NCBI RefSeq assembly: GCF_024171645.1
Contig: NZ_JALKAC010000001.1
Location: forward strand, 310,001 to 374,000
Direction of reading: 5' to 3'
Length of the DNA stretch: 64,000 nucleotides
Source of the DNA: Flavobacterium sp. HSC-32F16
GTDB taxonomy: Bacteria; Bacteroidota; Bacteroidia; Flavobacteriales; Flavobacteriaceae
Below are positions 16,754 to 25,822 of the stretch, piece by piece. Position 1 is the first letter of the stretch; each line of letters starts with the position of its first letter. The position numbers and the translations under genes are program-made. A model generated the notes under the pieces. The model ran no database searches and was not told the origin of the DNA. It worked only from the letters and a program-made list of their open reading frames with translations.

Positions 16754-18475
16754 TTAATCCCTCAAAATATCTTTTACTATGCGCAGAGAAGCTGCTTCAC
16801 AAAAATCCAAACCGGAATAATCGGGATTTAAACCTCCGATATAAGGCACAGCCATAATGTATAAATTTTTATTATATGCTCCATATTGATCCATAATTTG
16901 AAAATTGTCATTAATGGCTATTCCTGAAACATTCAAAAAATAATCGCCGTATTGGTCTTTCTGAACTCCTTGTGAATCATTAATAAAGGCCTTATGGCCA
17001 GCTTCTTTAGATTTGAATTTTAAACGCGCAGGACTAACCGCTTTTTGATCCAGCAGACTTTTAAAAGGAAAATCAGAGTAAGATAAATGCGGCTGTCCCA
17101 CACAATCTACAAATGTTTTATAGAAAACAGACTGCTTATTGTTATCACTATCTGTAAAATTATACAAGACTCCTCCTCCATTCTGCGGTTCAACCGAACT
17201 ATCGTCGCCGACAGGAATCAGGTCCAGCACACCAGCCATGTAAAGAGCCAGTAATTCTTCACATGATTTCTGGGGAACAAATGCAATTACTATAGAAATA
17301 AGCGGCATCAGCACTTTTTGAAGCCGCTGCATATCCTCTGCCGAAAAATATTTGGCAGGATGGTTCATGGCAAAACTCAACACTGCCAGCATTTCTTTCC
17401 AATAAATTGATTGCTGCCTTTTAATAGATTTCTCGGCCTGCACATATTCAGCTCTTAAAAGCTGGAAAGGATCAAGACGCTCACGCAGTTCCATCATATC
17501 AGTTACAAAATCCTCAATTGAAAAGTCTTTAATCCGCTGATAAAATTCCGGGTCTTTTTCACGAAATATTTCTTTAAAATCCTTTTCAAAAATGAAATCA
17601 AGGGATAAAAATCCATCATTACTTTTTCTGTGCAAATCTATTTCTTCCTTAGTTAACAAAGAGTCATTTGAAAGATGTGAATCTTCTAAATGAAAACGAA
17701 CCGCAGGAAGCATACCGCTTCTGGAATGCATCATAATTTTAAAATCTGCACTTTCCGGGTTTAATTTAAAACAAAGAACCTCATCAGCATCTTTCTCAAA
17801 TGAACCGTTATTTCTTGCCAGTGTTCTTATGGCGTCAATTGCTGTTAATGAAGAGCCTTTTACTGCAATTGGGTGATTGAAATGCTTTGCCAGTTTTACA
17901 GGAGGATAAGGTGCATCATAATATCCGGGAACTTTACCTTCATAACGTATCGGCCAGTTATGGCCTGTGCAGATAACAGCATAATCAAATTCATGATCAA
18001 TACCATTTATAGTTTCCACCCTCACGGTTTGATTTTTACTGTCATAAATAATATCTGTAACTGTGCTTGCAAAATATACATTGGTGCTAATTCCCATTTT
18101 CTTCGCTGTCTCACGTAACATTTCAAACTGCGCAGCAAGATAACTTCCAAATAGAAGTCTCGGTACGACTTTATACTCATTAAATTGATCCGGTTTGATA
18201 TTATATTGTTGAAGTAATTCGGCAGGTGCAGTATAAATCCACTCTGACATGGCAGATACTATATGCGGTACTTCATTATCTGATACATTGGTGATATGCT
18301 CTATATTTGCTCCTTCGGTGCTGTAAGGCATTCCTGCTCCAAGCTCTTTTTTTTTCTCAAAAATTGTAATCTCAAAATCATCTGAGCCGGATTCAACCAA
18401 TCTCTTATAAACAAAAAGGCCGCTTGGACCTCCTCCTAAAATTGCTATGCGTTTTTTAGTATTTTTGATATCCAT
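16754..18475 (-). CDS. FAD/NAD(P)-binding oxidoreductase, large
   Basis: 573 residues. GGGPSG at 14-19 is the FAD dinucleotide loop, followed by MPYSTEGANIEHITNVSDNE. A second nucleotide-binding strand is VKGSSLTAIDAIRTLARNNGSF (about 207-227). This layout matches the FAD-NAD(P)-binding (NAD_binding_9) family, related to ornithine-hydroxylase-like flavoproteins with poorly known substrates. It is divergent from the Crp/Fnr-like gene at 18699, with a strong palindrome between them (18584-18607). Monocistronic; the reaction is unknown. Confidence 0.82.
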   Translation of the reverse strand: MDIKNTKKRIAILGGGPSGLFVYKRLVESGSDDFEITIFEKKKELGAGMPYSTEGANIEHITNVSDNEVPHIVSAMSEWIYTAPAELLQQYNIKPDQFNEYKVVPRLLFGSYLAAQFEMLRETAKKMGISTNVYFASTVTDIIYDSKNQTVRVETINGIDHEFDYAVICTGHNWPIRYEGKVPGYYDAPYPPVKLAKHFNHPIAVKGSSLTAIDAIRTLARNNGSFEKDADEVLCFKLNPESADFKIMMHSRSGMLPAVRFHLEDSHLSNDSLLTKEEIDLHRKSNDGFLSLDFIFEKDFKEIFREKDPEFYQRIKDFSIEDFVTDMMELRERLDPFQLLRAEYVQAEKSIKRQQSIYWKEMLAVLSFAMNHPAKYFSAEDMQRLQKVLMPLISIVIAFVPQKSCEELLALYMAGVLDLIPVGDDSSVEPQNGGGVLYNFTDSDNNKQSVFYKTFVDCVGQPHLSYSDFPFKSLLDQKAVSPARLKFKSKEAGHKAFINDSQGVQKDQYGDYFLNVSGIAINDNFQIMDQYGAYNKNLYIMAVPYIGGLNPDYSGLDFCEAASLRIVKDILRD

Positions 18476-18583
18476 TTCATCTTAGATTTTAATATTTATT
18501 TTGAAACTGGCAGGCACTTAAATTATTTTTGCAATGGAATAAGATGGTGTAAAAATAATCGCTCCTATGTGATACAAATATCA

Positions 18584-18607
18584 ATAACCAATTGTCCAGT
18601 TGGTTAT
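18584..18607. promoter_or_regulatory. 24-base operator-like palindrome
   Basis: Perfect outer arms ATAACCAA and TTGGTTAT around an 8-base centre that is itself nearly symmetric. It lies between divergent genes (18475 minus and 18699 plus) and has no T run. It resembles sites of dimeric repressors. Confidence 0.6.
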
Positions 18608-18698
18608 ATTATTCGAAGTGGAAATTATATAATTAAGGTTATTCCTGAGCTCAAACTACTAAAGATCAAATAAGATATACTCTATTATTTTATAAAAA

Positions 18699-19259
18699 AT
18701 GAACGCACTAATAGAAAAATTTAAACAGTATGGTCCTCTCAGTAATGAAATAGAAAAGGAACTTCTGAAGAAGATAAAAATGCAAACAAGACCAAAAGGC
18801 GATTTTTTTCTCAAACAAGGACAAGTCATCACCTGCCTGTTTATGCTTGAAACAGGCCTAGTACGTTCTTATTACACTGTAGAGGATCGTGAGGTAAATT
18901 CCTGGTTTGGTTTTGAAAATATAATTTTAGGATCCATAACCCCGTTGTTCCTGCAGCGTCCATCTTCTGAGAACATACAGTTTTTAGAACACTCCACGAT
19001 TCATTACATAGAAAGCAGTGATCTTGAAGCTCTGTACAGAAAACATACTGAAATGAACACAATCGGAAGGCTCATAGCCGAAGAGTGCTGCAAGTTTCTG
19101 GAAGAACGGGTAAACTCACTCCAGACTCAGTCTGCTGAGAAAAGATACCAATCATTATTATCCTTTCAGCCTGATGCTCTCCAAAGAATTTCTCTGGGGC
19201 ATATTGCATCCTATCTGGGCATTAAACAAGAAACTTTAAGCCGGATCAGAAAGAAATAA
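18699..19259 (+). CDS. Crp/Fnr family transcriptional regulator
   Basis: 186 residues. A cyclic-nucleotide-binding-like beta barrel occupies about 20-115 (FFLKQGQVITCLFMLETGLVRSYYT), a long dimer helix follows, and a short HTH ends the protein (ISLGHIASYLGIKQETLSRIRKK). This is the usual short Bacteroidetes form of the family; the cAMP-contact residues are not obviously conserved. Divergent from the FAD oxidoreductase and 70 bases upstream of the NmrA-type gene, with inverted repeats on both sides, so either may be its target. Confidence 0.9.
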   Translation: MNALIEKFKQYGPLSNEIEKELLKKIKMQTRPKGDFFLKQGQVITCLFMLETGLVRSYYTVEDREVNSWFGFENIILGSITPLFLQRPSSENIQFLEHSTIHYIESSDLEALYRKHTEMNTIGRLIAEECCKFLEERVNSLQTQSAEKRYQSLLSFQPDALQRISLGHIASYLGIKQETLSRIRKK

Positions 19260-19262
19260 CGA

Positions 19263-19293
19263 TTTTGACTTTTGTCAAAAAAACAAGTCAAAA
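19263..19293. promoter_or_regulatory. Inverted repeat before the NmrA-type gene
   Basis: Perfect 9-base arms TTTTGACTT (19263-19271) and AAGTCAAAA (19285-19293), 13-base spacer, ending 36 bases before the ATG at 19330. It starts just after the regulator's stop. It lacks a T run, so operator is preferred over terminator. Confidence 0.5.
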
Positions 19294-19329
19294 GTTGCTG
19301 TTACTTTGTATTATTAAAATACAGAAAAC

Positions 19330-20193
19330 ATGATATTAGTAACAGGAGCATCTGGAAATTTAGGCACAATAGTAGTTGAAAATCTATTAAAACAAATACC
19401 TGCTGAAAGGATTTCAGTATTAGTGCGAAATCCATTAAAAGCGGCATTATTTGAGAACAGAAATATAAAGGCTCATATCGGAGATTATAGTGATAAAGCC
19501 TCAGTTATAAAGGCTTTACAGGGCGTAGAAAAACTTTTACTTATCAGCAGCATGGGTGCTGATGCATTGCAGGAGCATATAAATGTAATTGACGCGGCCG
19601 TTCAGGCAGGTGTATCACATATTTATTATACCAGTGGTGCATTAAACAGAAATGTCAAGAAATCCCTGCTTGGACCTTTAGCTGATTCCTATATGACGAC
19701 TGAAGATTATATTATCGCAAGCGGTTTGAAGTATACAATATTTCAAAATGGACTTTACTTGGAAACCATTCCTTTTTTTATAGGTGAAGAGGTACTTGAA
19801 AAAGGAATTTACTTTCCTGCAGGAGACGGAAAGGCATCTTTTGCAAAAAGAGAGGAAATGGGTGAAGCAATTGCTAATGTAATAGCAGAGCAAGGTCATG
19901 AAAACAAAATTTACGTTACCACAGCTGTTCCATCACACTCCTTTGGAGAAATTTCACAAATGCTTTCAGAGCTCTCCGGCAGGAAAGTAACTTATGAAAG
20001 CCCGGAGCCGGAAGAATTTGAAAACCAATTAAAAGAATTTGGTCTGCAAAATGAGGATATCTACTATTCACAGATACTGGCAGCCATCATAAAAAATCAA
20101 GAATATAATATAAATGTCTCAGACCTTGAAAATTTGCTGGGAAGAAAACCAACTGATTTAAAAGCGTATCTTAAAGAAACATTTTTGCCCTAA
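19330..20193 (+). CDS. NAD(P)H-binding NmrA/QorB-like quinone oxidoreductase
   Basis: 287 residues. MILVTGASGNLGTIVVENLLKQ is the Rossmann loop; NPLKAALFENRNIKAHIGDYSDKASVIKALQGVEKLLLIS follows the QorB (quinone oxidoreductase 2)/NmrA pattern, and the YYTSGAL region replaces the classical SDR catalytic site. Such proteins reduce quinones or sense NADP. It is probably read from the region downstream of the Crp/Fnr-like gene. Substrate unknown. Confidence 0.87.
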   Translation: MILVTGASGNLGTIVVENLLKQIPAERISVLVRNPLKAALFENRNIKAHIGDYSDKASVIKALQGVEKLLLISSMGADALQEHINVIDAAVQAGVSHIYYTSGALNRNVKKSLLGPLADSYMTTEDYIIASGLKYTIFQNGLYLETIPFFIGEEVLEKGIYFPAGDGKASFAKREEMGEAIANVIAEQGHENKIYVTTAVPSHSFGEISQMLSELSGRKVTYESPEPEEFENQLKEFGLQNEDIYYSQILAAIIKNQEYNINVSDLENLLGRKPTDLKAYLKETFLP

Positions 20194-20219
20194 ATTATTG
20201 TTATAAGTATTACTTAATA

Positions 20220-20561
20220 TTAAGATATTTCTTTTAAATTGAACTTCCTAAAATCCAGAAATACTGGTATCTTTTTTTTTAAATATTTTACAAAATAAGA
20301 ATGATCATCAAAACCAAGACAATGTCCAATCTTACTGATATTGTAATTAGTATCAAGGAGTATTCTTTTTGCTTCTGTTATAATCCATTCGCAGATAATC
20401 TCAGAAGGCCTTTTATCTAATAATTGACTGGTGAGACTGGATAATGTACTAGATGATACCTGCATAGGTTCTGCATAATCGCAGACTTTAAGTTCTTTTT
20501 TATAATTTTCCTCTACGAGATTAACAAATTTTACTAATTGAAGCTGCTTTTGAAAGAGAGT
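20220..20561 (-). pseudogene. AraC regulator, C-terminal fragment
   Basis: An open minus-strand frame of about 113 codons after an in-frame stop at 20562 reads FQKQLQLVKFVNLVEENYKK, then VSSSTLSSLTSQLLDKRPSEIICEW and NISKIGHCLGFDDHSYFVKYLKK. These are the two HTH motifs of an AraC protein with no sensor domain. The only convenient Met (20465) would cut off half of the DNA-binding domain. I read it as a truncated gene; a functional DNA-binding fragment is possible. Confidence 0.7.
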
Positions 20562-20594
20562 TCAATTGAATTTTCTTTCCTTTTTTTATTGTAC

Positions 20595-20978
20595 CTATTG
20601 GGCTTTACTTTCATTTCGTATTTTTTCTCTATGCTGTATCCCCCATTTTGTCATGGCTCCTACAACTTCTTCCAAAGTCTGGCTGTAAGGAAGAAGTTCA
20701 TATTCGATACTTACAGGATATCCCACTGATACTTTTTTAATTATAAAACCATTTTGCTCTAATTCTTTAAGCTCACTTGAAAGAACCCTTGCAGAAATAC
20801 CTGCAACCTGCCTTTGAATTTCCGTAAATCTTTTATTCCCCCTCGCCATTGCAATAATAATCATCAATTTCCATTTTCCTCCAATTGCATACAATGCATC
20901 AGAAACTGCCATAAGTACAGTGTTGCATTCTTCAGTAAATTCCTTGTTTTCGATCTTTTTTTCTTCTGCTTTTGACAT
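20595..20978 (-). CDS. HxlR family transcriptional regulator
   Basis: 127 residues from ATG 20978 (an in-frame Met three codons upstream is an alternative). Winged HTH with CNTVLMAVSDALYAIGGKWKLMIIIAMARGNKRFTEIQ and ISARVLSSELKELEQNGFI, the standard HxlR signature. The Cys near residue 20 is at the position used for redox sensing in HypR/QorR-type members. Divergent from the NTF2-like gene at 21078; the palindrome TACTAA-CCTT-TTAGTA (20997-21012) lies in the gap. Confidence 0.92.
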   Translation of the reverse strand: MSKAEEKKIENKEFTEECNTVLMAVSDALYAIGGKWKLMIIIAMARGNKRFTEIQRQVAGISARVLSSELKELEQNGFIIKKVSVGYPVSIEYELLPYSQTLEEVVGAMTKWGIQHREKIRNESKAQ

Positions 20979-20996
20979 AACTATCATTTTAAAAGC

Positions 20997-21012
20997 TACT
21001 AACCTTTTAGTA
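20997..21012. promoter_or_regulatory. HxlR operator candidate
   Basis: Perfect 6-base arms TACTAA and TTAGTA with a 4-base centre, between the HxlR gene and its divergent target cluster. Confidence 0.55.
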
Positions 21013-21042
21013 ACAACTAATAAATTGTAAGCAAATGTACTG

Positions 21043-21050
21043 TAATTTTG
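21043..21050 (+). promoter_or_regulatory. Probable -7 element for the NTF2-DoxX-SDR cluster
   Basis: TAATTTTG, 28 bases before ATG 21078. It overlaps the alternative TTG start at 21048, which argues that ATG 21078 is the true start. Confidence 0.5.
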
Positions 21051-21077
21051 CTTAATAATTTTAAAAATAATAAAATC

Positions 21078-21518
21078 ATGACATTAGAAAATTTAAGAGT
21101 AAAAGAGGAATTAAGAAACCTGATAGATGACTACGCCACTTTAGGTGACGAGAAAAAGATCTCACAGGTAATGGATTTATTTACCCCGGATGTTACCTAT
21201 AAAGTTTATATGAATGGTACTTTAGTTTCTTCTGTTTCTCAAAGAGAAAACATGGAAAAAGAATTCAATCAGCATGCCGGCCATGTAAAAACTTACTTTA
21301 CACTGAATGGACAGCATAAAGTAGAAATCGATGCAGATACTGCTACAGGCATTTCTTTCTCTCAATTAAAAATGATTAGAGAAGTGGAAGGAAAAGACAT
21401 TCTTTCAGACTACAGCGTTAAATATGAGGATGAGTATGTAAATCATAATGGAAAGTGGCTGATAAAGAATCGCATAGGACATTTTATCATTATAGAAGTT
21501 AGACAACTTAATAATTAA
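21078..21518 (+). CDS. NTF2-fold (SnoaL-like) protein
   Basis: 146 residues from ATG 21078. NTF2-like fold: LRNLIDDYATLGDEKKISQVMDLFTPDVTYKVY and a C-terminal YVNHNGKWLIKNRIGHFIIIE. SnoaL-like members include isomerases, dehydratases and ligand-binding proteins. It heads a three-gene + strand group (NTF2, DoxX, SDR) divergent from an HxlR regulator, a common arrangement for stress-inducible detoxification in this lineage. No catalytic residues can be assigned. Confidence 0.82.
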   Translation: MTLENLRVKEELRNLIDDYATLGDEKKISQVMDLFTPDVTYKVYMNGTLVSSVSQRENMEKEFNQHAGHVKTYFTLNGQHKVEIDADTATGISFSQLKMIREVEGKDILSDYSVKYEDEYVNHNGKWLIKNRIGHFIIIEVRQLNN

Positions 21519-21534
21519 TCTCATTACGTAATCA

Positions 21535-21912
21535 ATGAAAATAAAAAAATATCTTACGATCTCGCTTTTGATATTAACTACTGTCATGGTAGTTTTAAGC
21601 GGTCTTATGAAAGCCATCCAGCTTCCGTGGTCAGTTAATGGACTGGTAAAATTTAATCTGCCTAATGCAGCGACAACACTTGGCTTGATGGAAATGATTT
21701 TTGCTGTTTTATTTATCTTTCCCAAAACCATGCGCATTGGTTTTATACTGCTTTCGTGCTATTTTGCCGGAGCAATGGCAACAGAATTATCACATGATGG
21801 TTCAATGCTCAATCCGGCAGTGCCATTGTCTCTAATCTGGATAACAGCATTTCTGCGTGACCAATCTTTATTTATAGGATCTCCGGAATCAGTACAAGAA
21901 ATCAAAAAATAA
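21535..21912 (+). CDS. DoxX-like membrane protein
   Basis: 125 residues, four hydrophobic segments (about 5-27, 46-68, 72-90, 95-112). GLMKAIQLPWSVNGLVKFNLPNAATTLGLMEM fits the DoxX-like family. These inner-membrane proteins are linked to oxidative and thiol stress in several bacteria. It follows the NTF2-like gene by 16 bases and is probably co-transcribed with it. Confidence 0.82.
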   Translation: MKIKKYLTISLLILTTVMVVLSGLMKAIQLPWSVNGLVKFNLPNAATTLGLMEMIFAVLFIFPKTMRIGFILLSCYFAGAMATELSHDGSMLNPAVPLSLIWITAFLRDQSLFIGSPESVQEIKK

Positions 21913-22001
21913 TAGCAGACTAGATTTTTTTAATATCACAATTTAATCTTTGATTAAAAAAAGTTATATCCAATTTAATTAAAAAAGACATAATCAAAAA
22001 A

Positions 22002-22757
22002 ATGAAAACAATATTAGAACATAAAGTTGTTGTAGTAACTGGTGCATCTAAAGGAATAGGTGCTGGTATTGCAAAAAAAATGGCTGAATCAGGAGCCAAA
22101 GTAATAGTAAACTATGCTTCAAGCAAACAAGATGCAGAAGAAGTTGTGGCCGAAATAACCAAATCTGGGGGCATCGCCGCTGCAGTTAAGGCAGATATAT
22201 CAATACTTACAGATGTAAAACAACTTTTTCAGGAAACAATAAAAATTTATGGCCGTTTGGATGCACTGGTAAATAATGCCGGTATTTATGAATTTGAATT
22301 ATTAGAATCATTTACAGAGGAATCATATCGAAAAACATTTGATATTAATGTGCTTGGTGTTCTCTTAGCATCAAAAGAAGCCGCCGCTTTGTTCGATAAA
22401 AACGGAGGAAGCATTATCAACATCAGTTCATTTGCCGGTACCAGACCTGAACCTTACTCTGTGGTATATGCGGCTTCCAAAGGGGCTGTTGACTCAATAA
22501 CCTATGCACTGTCACAAGAACTAGGACCGAAGAATATCAGGGTCAACTCTATCAGGCCCGGCGGGGTTTTTACAGAAGGTGTGGCAAAATTAGGAGCCAG
22601 CCTTGAGTCTGATGTCATTCTGGGAACTGTGAAGAGAAGTGCGTTAGGCCGCATGGCTATGCCAGATGATATTGGAAATATGGCAGTATTTTTTGCTTCA
22701 GACGAATCAAAAATAATTACAGGACAAACTGTAGAAGTATCAGGCGGGTTCAAGTAA
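22002..22757 (+). CDS. SDR oxidoreductase, FabG-like
   Basis: 251 residues. VTGASKGIGAGIAKKMAESGAKVIVNYASS is the NADP(H) loop (Arg/Ser-type FabG pattern), NNAGIYEF follows, catalytic Tyr-Lys is in YAASKGA, and the C-terminus ITGQTVEVSGGFK is classical. It is probably a 3-oxoacyl or general carbonyl reductase. It lies 89 bases after the DoxX gene, so it may belong to the same HxlR-controlled unit or have its own promoter. Confidence 0.92.
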   Translation: MKTILEHKVVVVTGASKGIGAGIAKKMAESGAKVIVNYASSKQDAEEVVAEITKSGGIAAAVKADISILTDVKQLFQETIKIYGRLDALVNNAGIYEFELLESFTEESYRKTFDINVLGVLLASKEAAALFDKNGGSIINISSFAGTRPEPYSVVYAASKGAVDSITYALSQELGPKNIRVNSIRPGGVFTEGVAKLGASLESDVILGTVKRSALGRMAMPDDIGNMAVFFASDESKIITGQTVEVSGGFK

Positions 22758-23125
22758 AATTAAATATTATTAAATGATAATAATAAAAATAAAACTTTAA
22801 ATTGTGCTTTTGAAATGCATCAGTTTCTTTCTATGTTTAACTCTGCACAATTTTCACACATACCATTGAGATGCAGTATTGTGCTTTTAAATTAAGGCTG
22901 CTTTCACTACTAATTGTAGAAAACATTATAAGACAGATAATGTTTAATATTTCAAAAGAATTGCATAGGGCAGATTAATTCTAGCCATATAATTTAAATA
23001 AACATTTTTTGGAAGATTATGTTTATGGACAAACCCGTCTTTATTTTATCTATACTGACGGGTTTTATTGCTGTTATGCAAATTCCGCTTTTTTGGTTTT
23101 ACATGATCTTCTCAATTTTTAAGTT
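22758..23125. other. Gap with two related inverted repeats and a hairpin
   Basis: No gene. Inverted repeats: AAACATTAT (22921-22929) with ATAATGTTT (22937-22945), and ATAAACAT (22998-23005) with ATGTTTAT (23019-23026); the two share an AAACAT/ATGTTT core. A 9-base stem AAACCCGTC/GACGGGTTT (23031-23065) follows and may be a weak terminator for either side. Confidence 0.5.
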
Positions 23126-25243
23126 TTATTTAAAAAGTCTTCTTATCGCCTGTCCTATCTCAGCGAAATCATCATGACTGCTCACTGATCTTTTTTCCAT
23201 ATTATTCTTCAAGGTTTTAGAAAAGGGATAGATAAGCATATAATTATTGTTATTAAATTTCTGGTTTAAAAGATCAGGTATATCTCTCATTTGAGAAAAA
23301 TACGAATGCATTCCGCTATCCCCCATCATAATAATTAATCCTTCATTTTCTTCAATCCCCAATGCAGTCTGCTGGGCATTTTCCCAATTTAAGAAAACAT
23401 TAAATGATGCCTCGATGGAAGCTTTTTTAGCGATTCTTTTTAAAATATTCAGTGTTTTTTCTTTCCCGTAAAAACTCATTTCTGCACCTGAATTACGGCC
23501 TATATTCCAAATTCTCAACATGGAATAAAAAAAACCTGGATCCATTTCGGCATCCTCAGGTATAAAAACTAAATATTTTTTGATAGTTGCAGCCGGCTGG
23601 ACAGCATGATATACCATTAAGTTTATGCTTTTATTTCGCAGGTAACCATTATATAGATTATAAACAAATGAAGCCGAAAAGCCTTTTCCTCCTTCAAGTC
23701 CTAAAATAAGGTCAGTAATTTCTTTTTCCTTCATCACATTACTGATCCCTCCTGCCGTATCATTGTCATGACGTGTTATGGGATGCAATATTACATCTGC
23801 GGCAGAAGCAGCTTTAACGGCATTCTCTAGTATTTTTTCGGCATTTTTTTCAGAAGATTCATTAGCATCTTCATTAATTACATTTACAGCATAAAGTTCT
23901 TTATTAGATGCCGTTCTAACCATTAATCCAAGATTTACCATTTTCTCTACAGTAGCCTCATGATTAACAGCCAGGAGTATATTTTCTTTTTCTTCGCTCT
24001 TGCCCGATACAGTATTATCTTTATCTGCCTGAGCGATGCGCTGTGCGCTTGCCATAGAGACAAAAGAAGATACTGTGCAGGAAACCAAAATAAGAAGGAT
24101 ACTGCCGTTGAGCACATGATCATTTAGAAGTCTTATCGGCTCACCTGCATCATTTTCGCCAATAATAATATTATATCCAACCATTACAGAAGCCAGCGTA
24201 GCCGCCGCAGAAGCCGAACTCATTCCAAAAATCAGCTGTCCTTCATCGTTTGTAAGTTTAAAAGTTTTCTTGGTCAGCATGGCTGCGATATATTTTCCTC
24301 CAATTGACGCTACGAGCATAATTGCCGCAACCCACAAGGTTTCCCAGCTTTGTATAAAGGCATTAAAATCAATCAGCATTCCGACACTTATTAAAAAGAA
24401 GGGAATAAAAATGGCATTTCCAACAAATTCTACCCTGTTCATAAGGGACGATGTATGGGGAATTAATTTGTTTAAGGCCAGTCCGGCAAAAAATGCACCG
24501 ATAATAGATTCGATACCTGCCAGTTCGGCCATAAGCGCAGCCAGATAAATCATGACAATTACAAAAAGATACTGGGATATTTTATCATCTACGTTTTTAA
24601 AAAACCAACGGGCAATAATTGGGAAAACCAAAAGTACTATTAAAGTAAAAACAACCATTGAAACCGATAGTCTGGCCCAGAAAGCGATTCCTGCTTCTCC
24701 CTGCGACATGCCGACGATAGCTGCCAAAACCAAAAGCGAAAGGACATCTGTAATCATTGTGCCTCCAACAGTTATGTTTACAGAAAGATTTTTAGCAATA
24801 CCCAAACCGCTTACCATTGGATAAACAATTAAAGTATGCGACGAAAAAAGACTGGCAAAAAGAATTGAAGTCAGCGGTGAAAAACCCAGCATGTAATAAC
24901 CGCCGATAAACCCTAAAGTAAAGGGAACGGCAAAAGTAAAAATCGAAAAGATGATACTCTTCCATTTGTTCTTTTTAAAATCAGCCATATCGATTTCAAG
25001 GCCAGCTAAAAACATAATATACAAAAGGCCGGTAGTTCCGGTAACTACCACACTGCTGTCTCTTGAAAGCACACCAAAACCATTTGGACCAACAAGTGCA
25101 CCGGCAATAATAAGACCGAGCAGATGAGGCACCTTAATTTTATTAAGTAAAAGCGGAATGCATAAAATAATGATGATTTCAATAAGAAATTTCAAAAGCG
25201 GATCTTCAATAGGAAGACTTATATGGTGTATACTCAGCTGCAT
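23126..25243 (-). CDS. CPA2-family cation:proton antiporter with C-terminal universal-stress-like domain
   Basis: 705 residues. About twelve membrane segments fill the first ~400 residues (LIAGALVGPNGFGVL, FLAGLEIDMADF, GAFFAGLALNKLIP typical of the KefB/GerN branch). The soluble C-terminal ~290 residues begin ENILLAVNHEATVEKMVNLGL, like USP domains, instead of the TrkA-N domain of Kef proteins. It should exchange K+ or Na+ for H+ at the inner membrane, gated by the cytoplasmic domain. It starts three bases after the stop of the lipoprotein gene upstream, so the two are co-transcribed. Confidence 0.92.
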   Translation of the reverse strand: MQLSIHHISLPIEDPLLKFLIEIIIILCIPLLLNKIKVPHLLGLIIAGALVGPNGFGVLSRDSSVVVTGTTGLLYIMFLAGLEIDMADFKKNKWKSIIFSIFTFAVPFTLGFIGGYYMLGFSPLTSILFASLFSSHTLIVYPMVSGLGIAKNLSVNITVGGTMITDVLSLLVLAAIVGMSQGEAGIAFWARLSVSMVVFTLIVLLVFPIIARWFFKNVDDKISQYLFVIVMIYLAALMAELAGIESIIGAFFAGLALNKLIPHTSSLMNRVEFVGNAIFIPFFLISVGMLIDFNAFIQSWETLWVAAIMLVASIGGKYIAAMLTKKTFKLTNDEGQLIFGMSSASAAATLASVMVGYNIIIGENDAGEPIRLLNDHVLNGSILLILVSCTVSSFVSMASAQRIAQADKDNTVSGKSEEKENILLAVNHEATVEKMVNLGLMVRTASNKELYAVNVINEDANESSEKNAEKILENAVKAASAADVILHPITRHDNDTAGGISNVMKEKEITDLILGLEGGKGFSASFVYNLYNGYLRNKSINLMVYHAVQPAATIKKYLVFIPEDAEMDPGFFYSMLRIWNIGRNSGAEMSFYGKEKTLNILKRIAKKASIEASFNVFLNWENAQQTALGIEENEGLIIMMGDSGMHSYFSQMRDIPDLLNQKFNNNNYMLIYPFSKTLKNNMEKRSVSSHDDFAEIGQAIRRLFK

Positions 25244-25246
25244 ATA

Positions 25247-25822
25247 TTACTTTTTTGTGGATGGAGTAAGTTCAACTGAGAATTTCGCAATACAGTTATC
25301 CTGACCAGTTACGGTTTGTGTACCTTTAATGATATTTTTTTTAATATCATCAAGTACCACACTAACTTTAATTTTGTTTTTAACAGAAGTTTCCTTTGCA
25401 GAATCAAGGACTATTTTATTTTCAAGATACCGGCCTGTAAAGACGCGTTTAATTTCTTTATTGCTGAAAACATTGGCATACATTCCTGTTGAATCCGATG
25501 TAAACTCCCAAATCTCGATGCGCTGGTCGCCAATAACATAATTGCTGCAGTTCGATTCCCTGCAGATCATTTTACTGTTCCATTTAATTTGAAGACTGTC
25601 AGGCCATTGCTGATTTTTTGGAAGCGAATCTTTTATGCTTTCGGCAGAGAACAGACTGTCTTTTAATTTTAGAAGTTTATCATATTCTGCCTGCTTATGT
25701 TCAAACTGTTTTTCACGTTCTAAAAGGGAATTTTCACGAAGGATGAGATCCTGTTCTTTTTTATTGCTGCAGGAAAAAAAAAAGAGTACAAAAGTGAGAA
25801 ATAAAAGTCTGTTTAAAGCCAT
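25247..25822 (-). CDS. Coiled-coil lipoprotein upstream of the CPA2 antiporter
   Basis: 191 residues. A hydrophobic signal and lipobox FFFSC (Cys18) predict an outer- or inner-membrane lipoprotein. Residues ~24-60 (LILRENSLLEREKQFEHKQAEYDKLLKLKD) are a clear coiled coil; the remaining ~120 residues are beta-rich with two Cys (CRESNC). I do not recognise the family. Its tight three-base spacing to the antiporter argues for a joint role in envelope ion homeostasis, which is inference. Confidence 0.75.
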   Translation of the reverse strand: MALNRLLFLTFVLFFFSCSNKKEQDLILRENSLLEREKQFEHKQAEYDKLLKLKDSLFSAESIKDSLPKNQQWPDSLQIKWNSKMICRESNCSNYVIGDQRIEIWEFTSDSTGMYANVFSNKEIKRVFTGRYLENKIVLDSAKETSVKNKIKVSVVLDDIKKNIIKGTQTVTGQDNCIAKFSVELTPSTKK

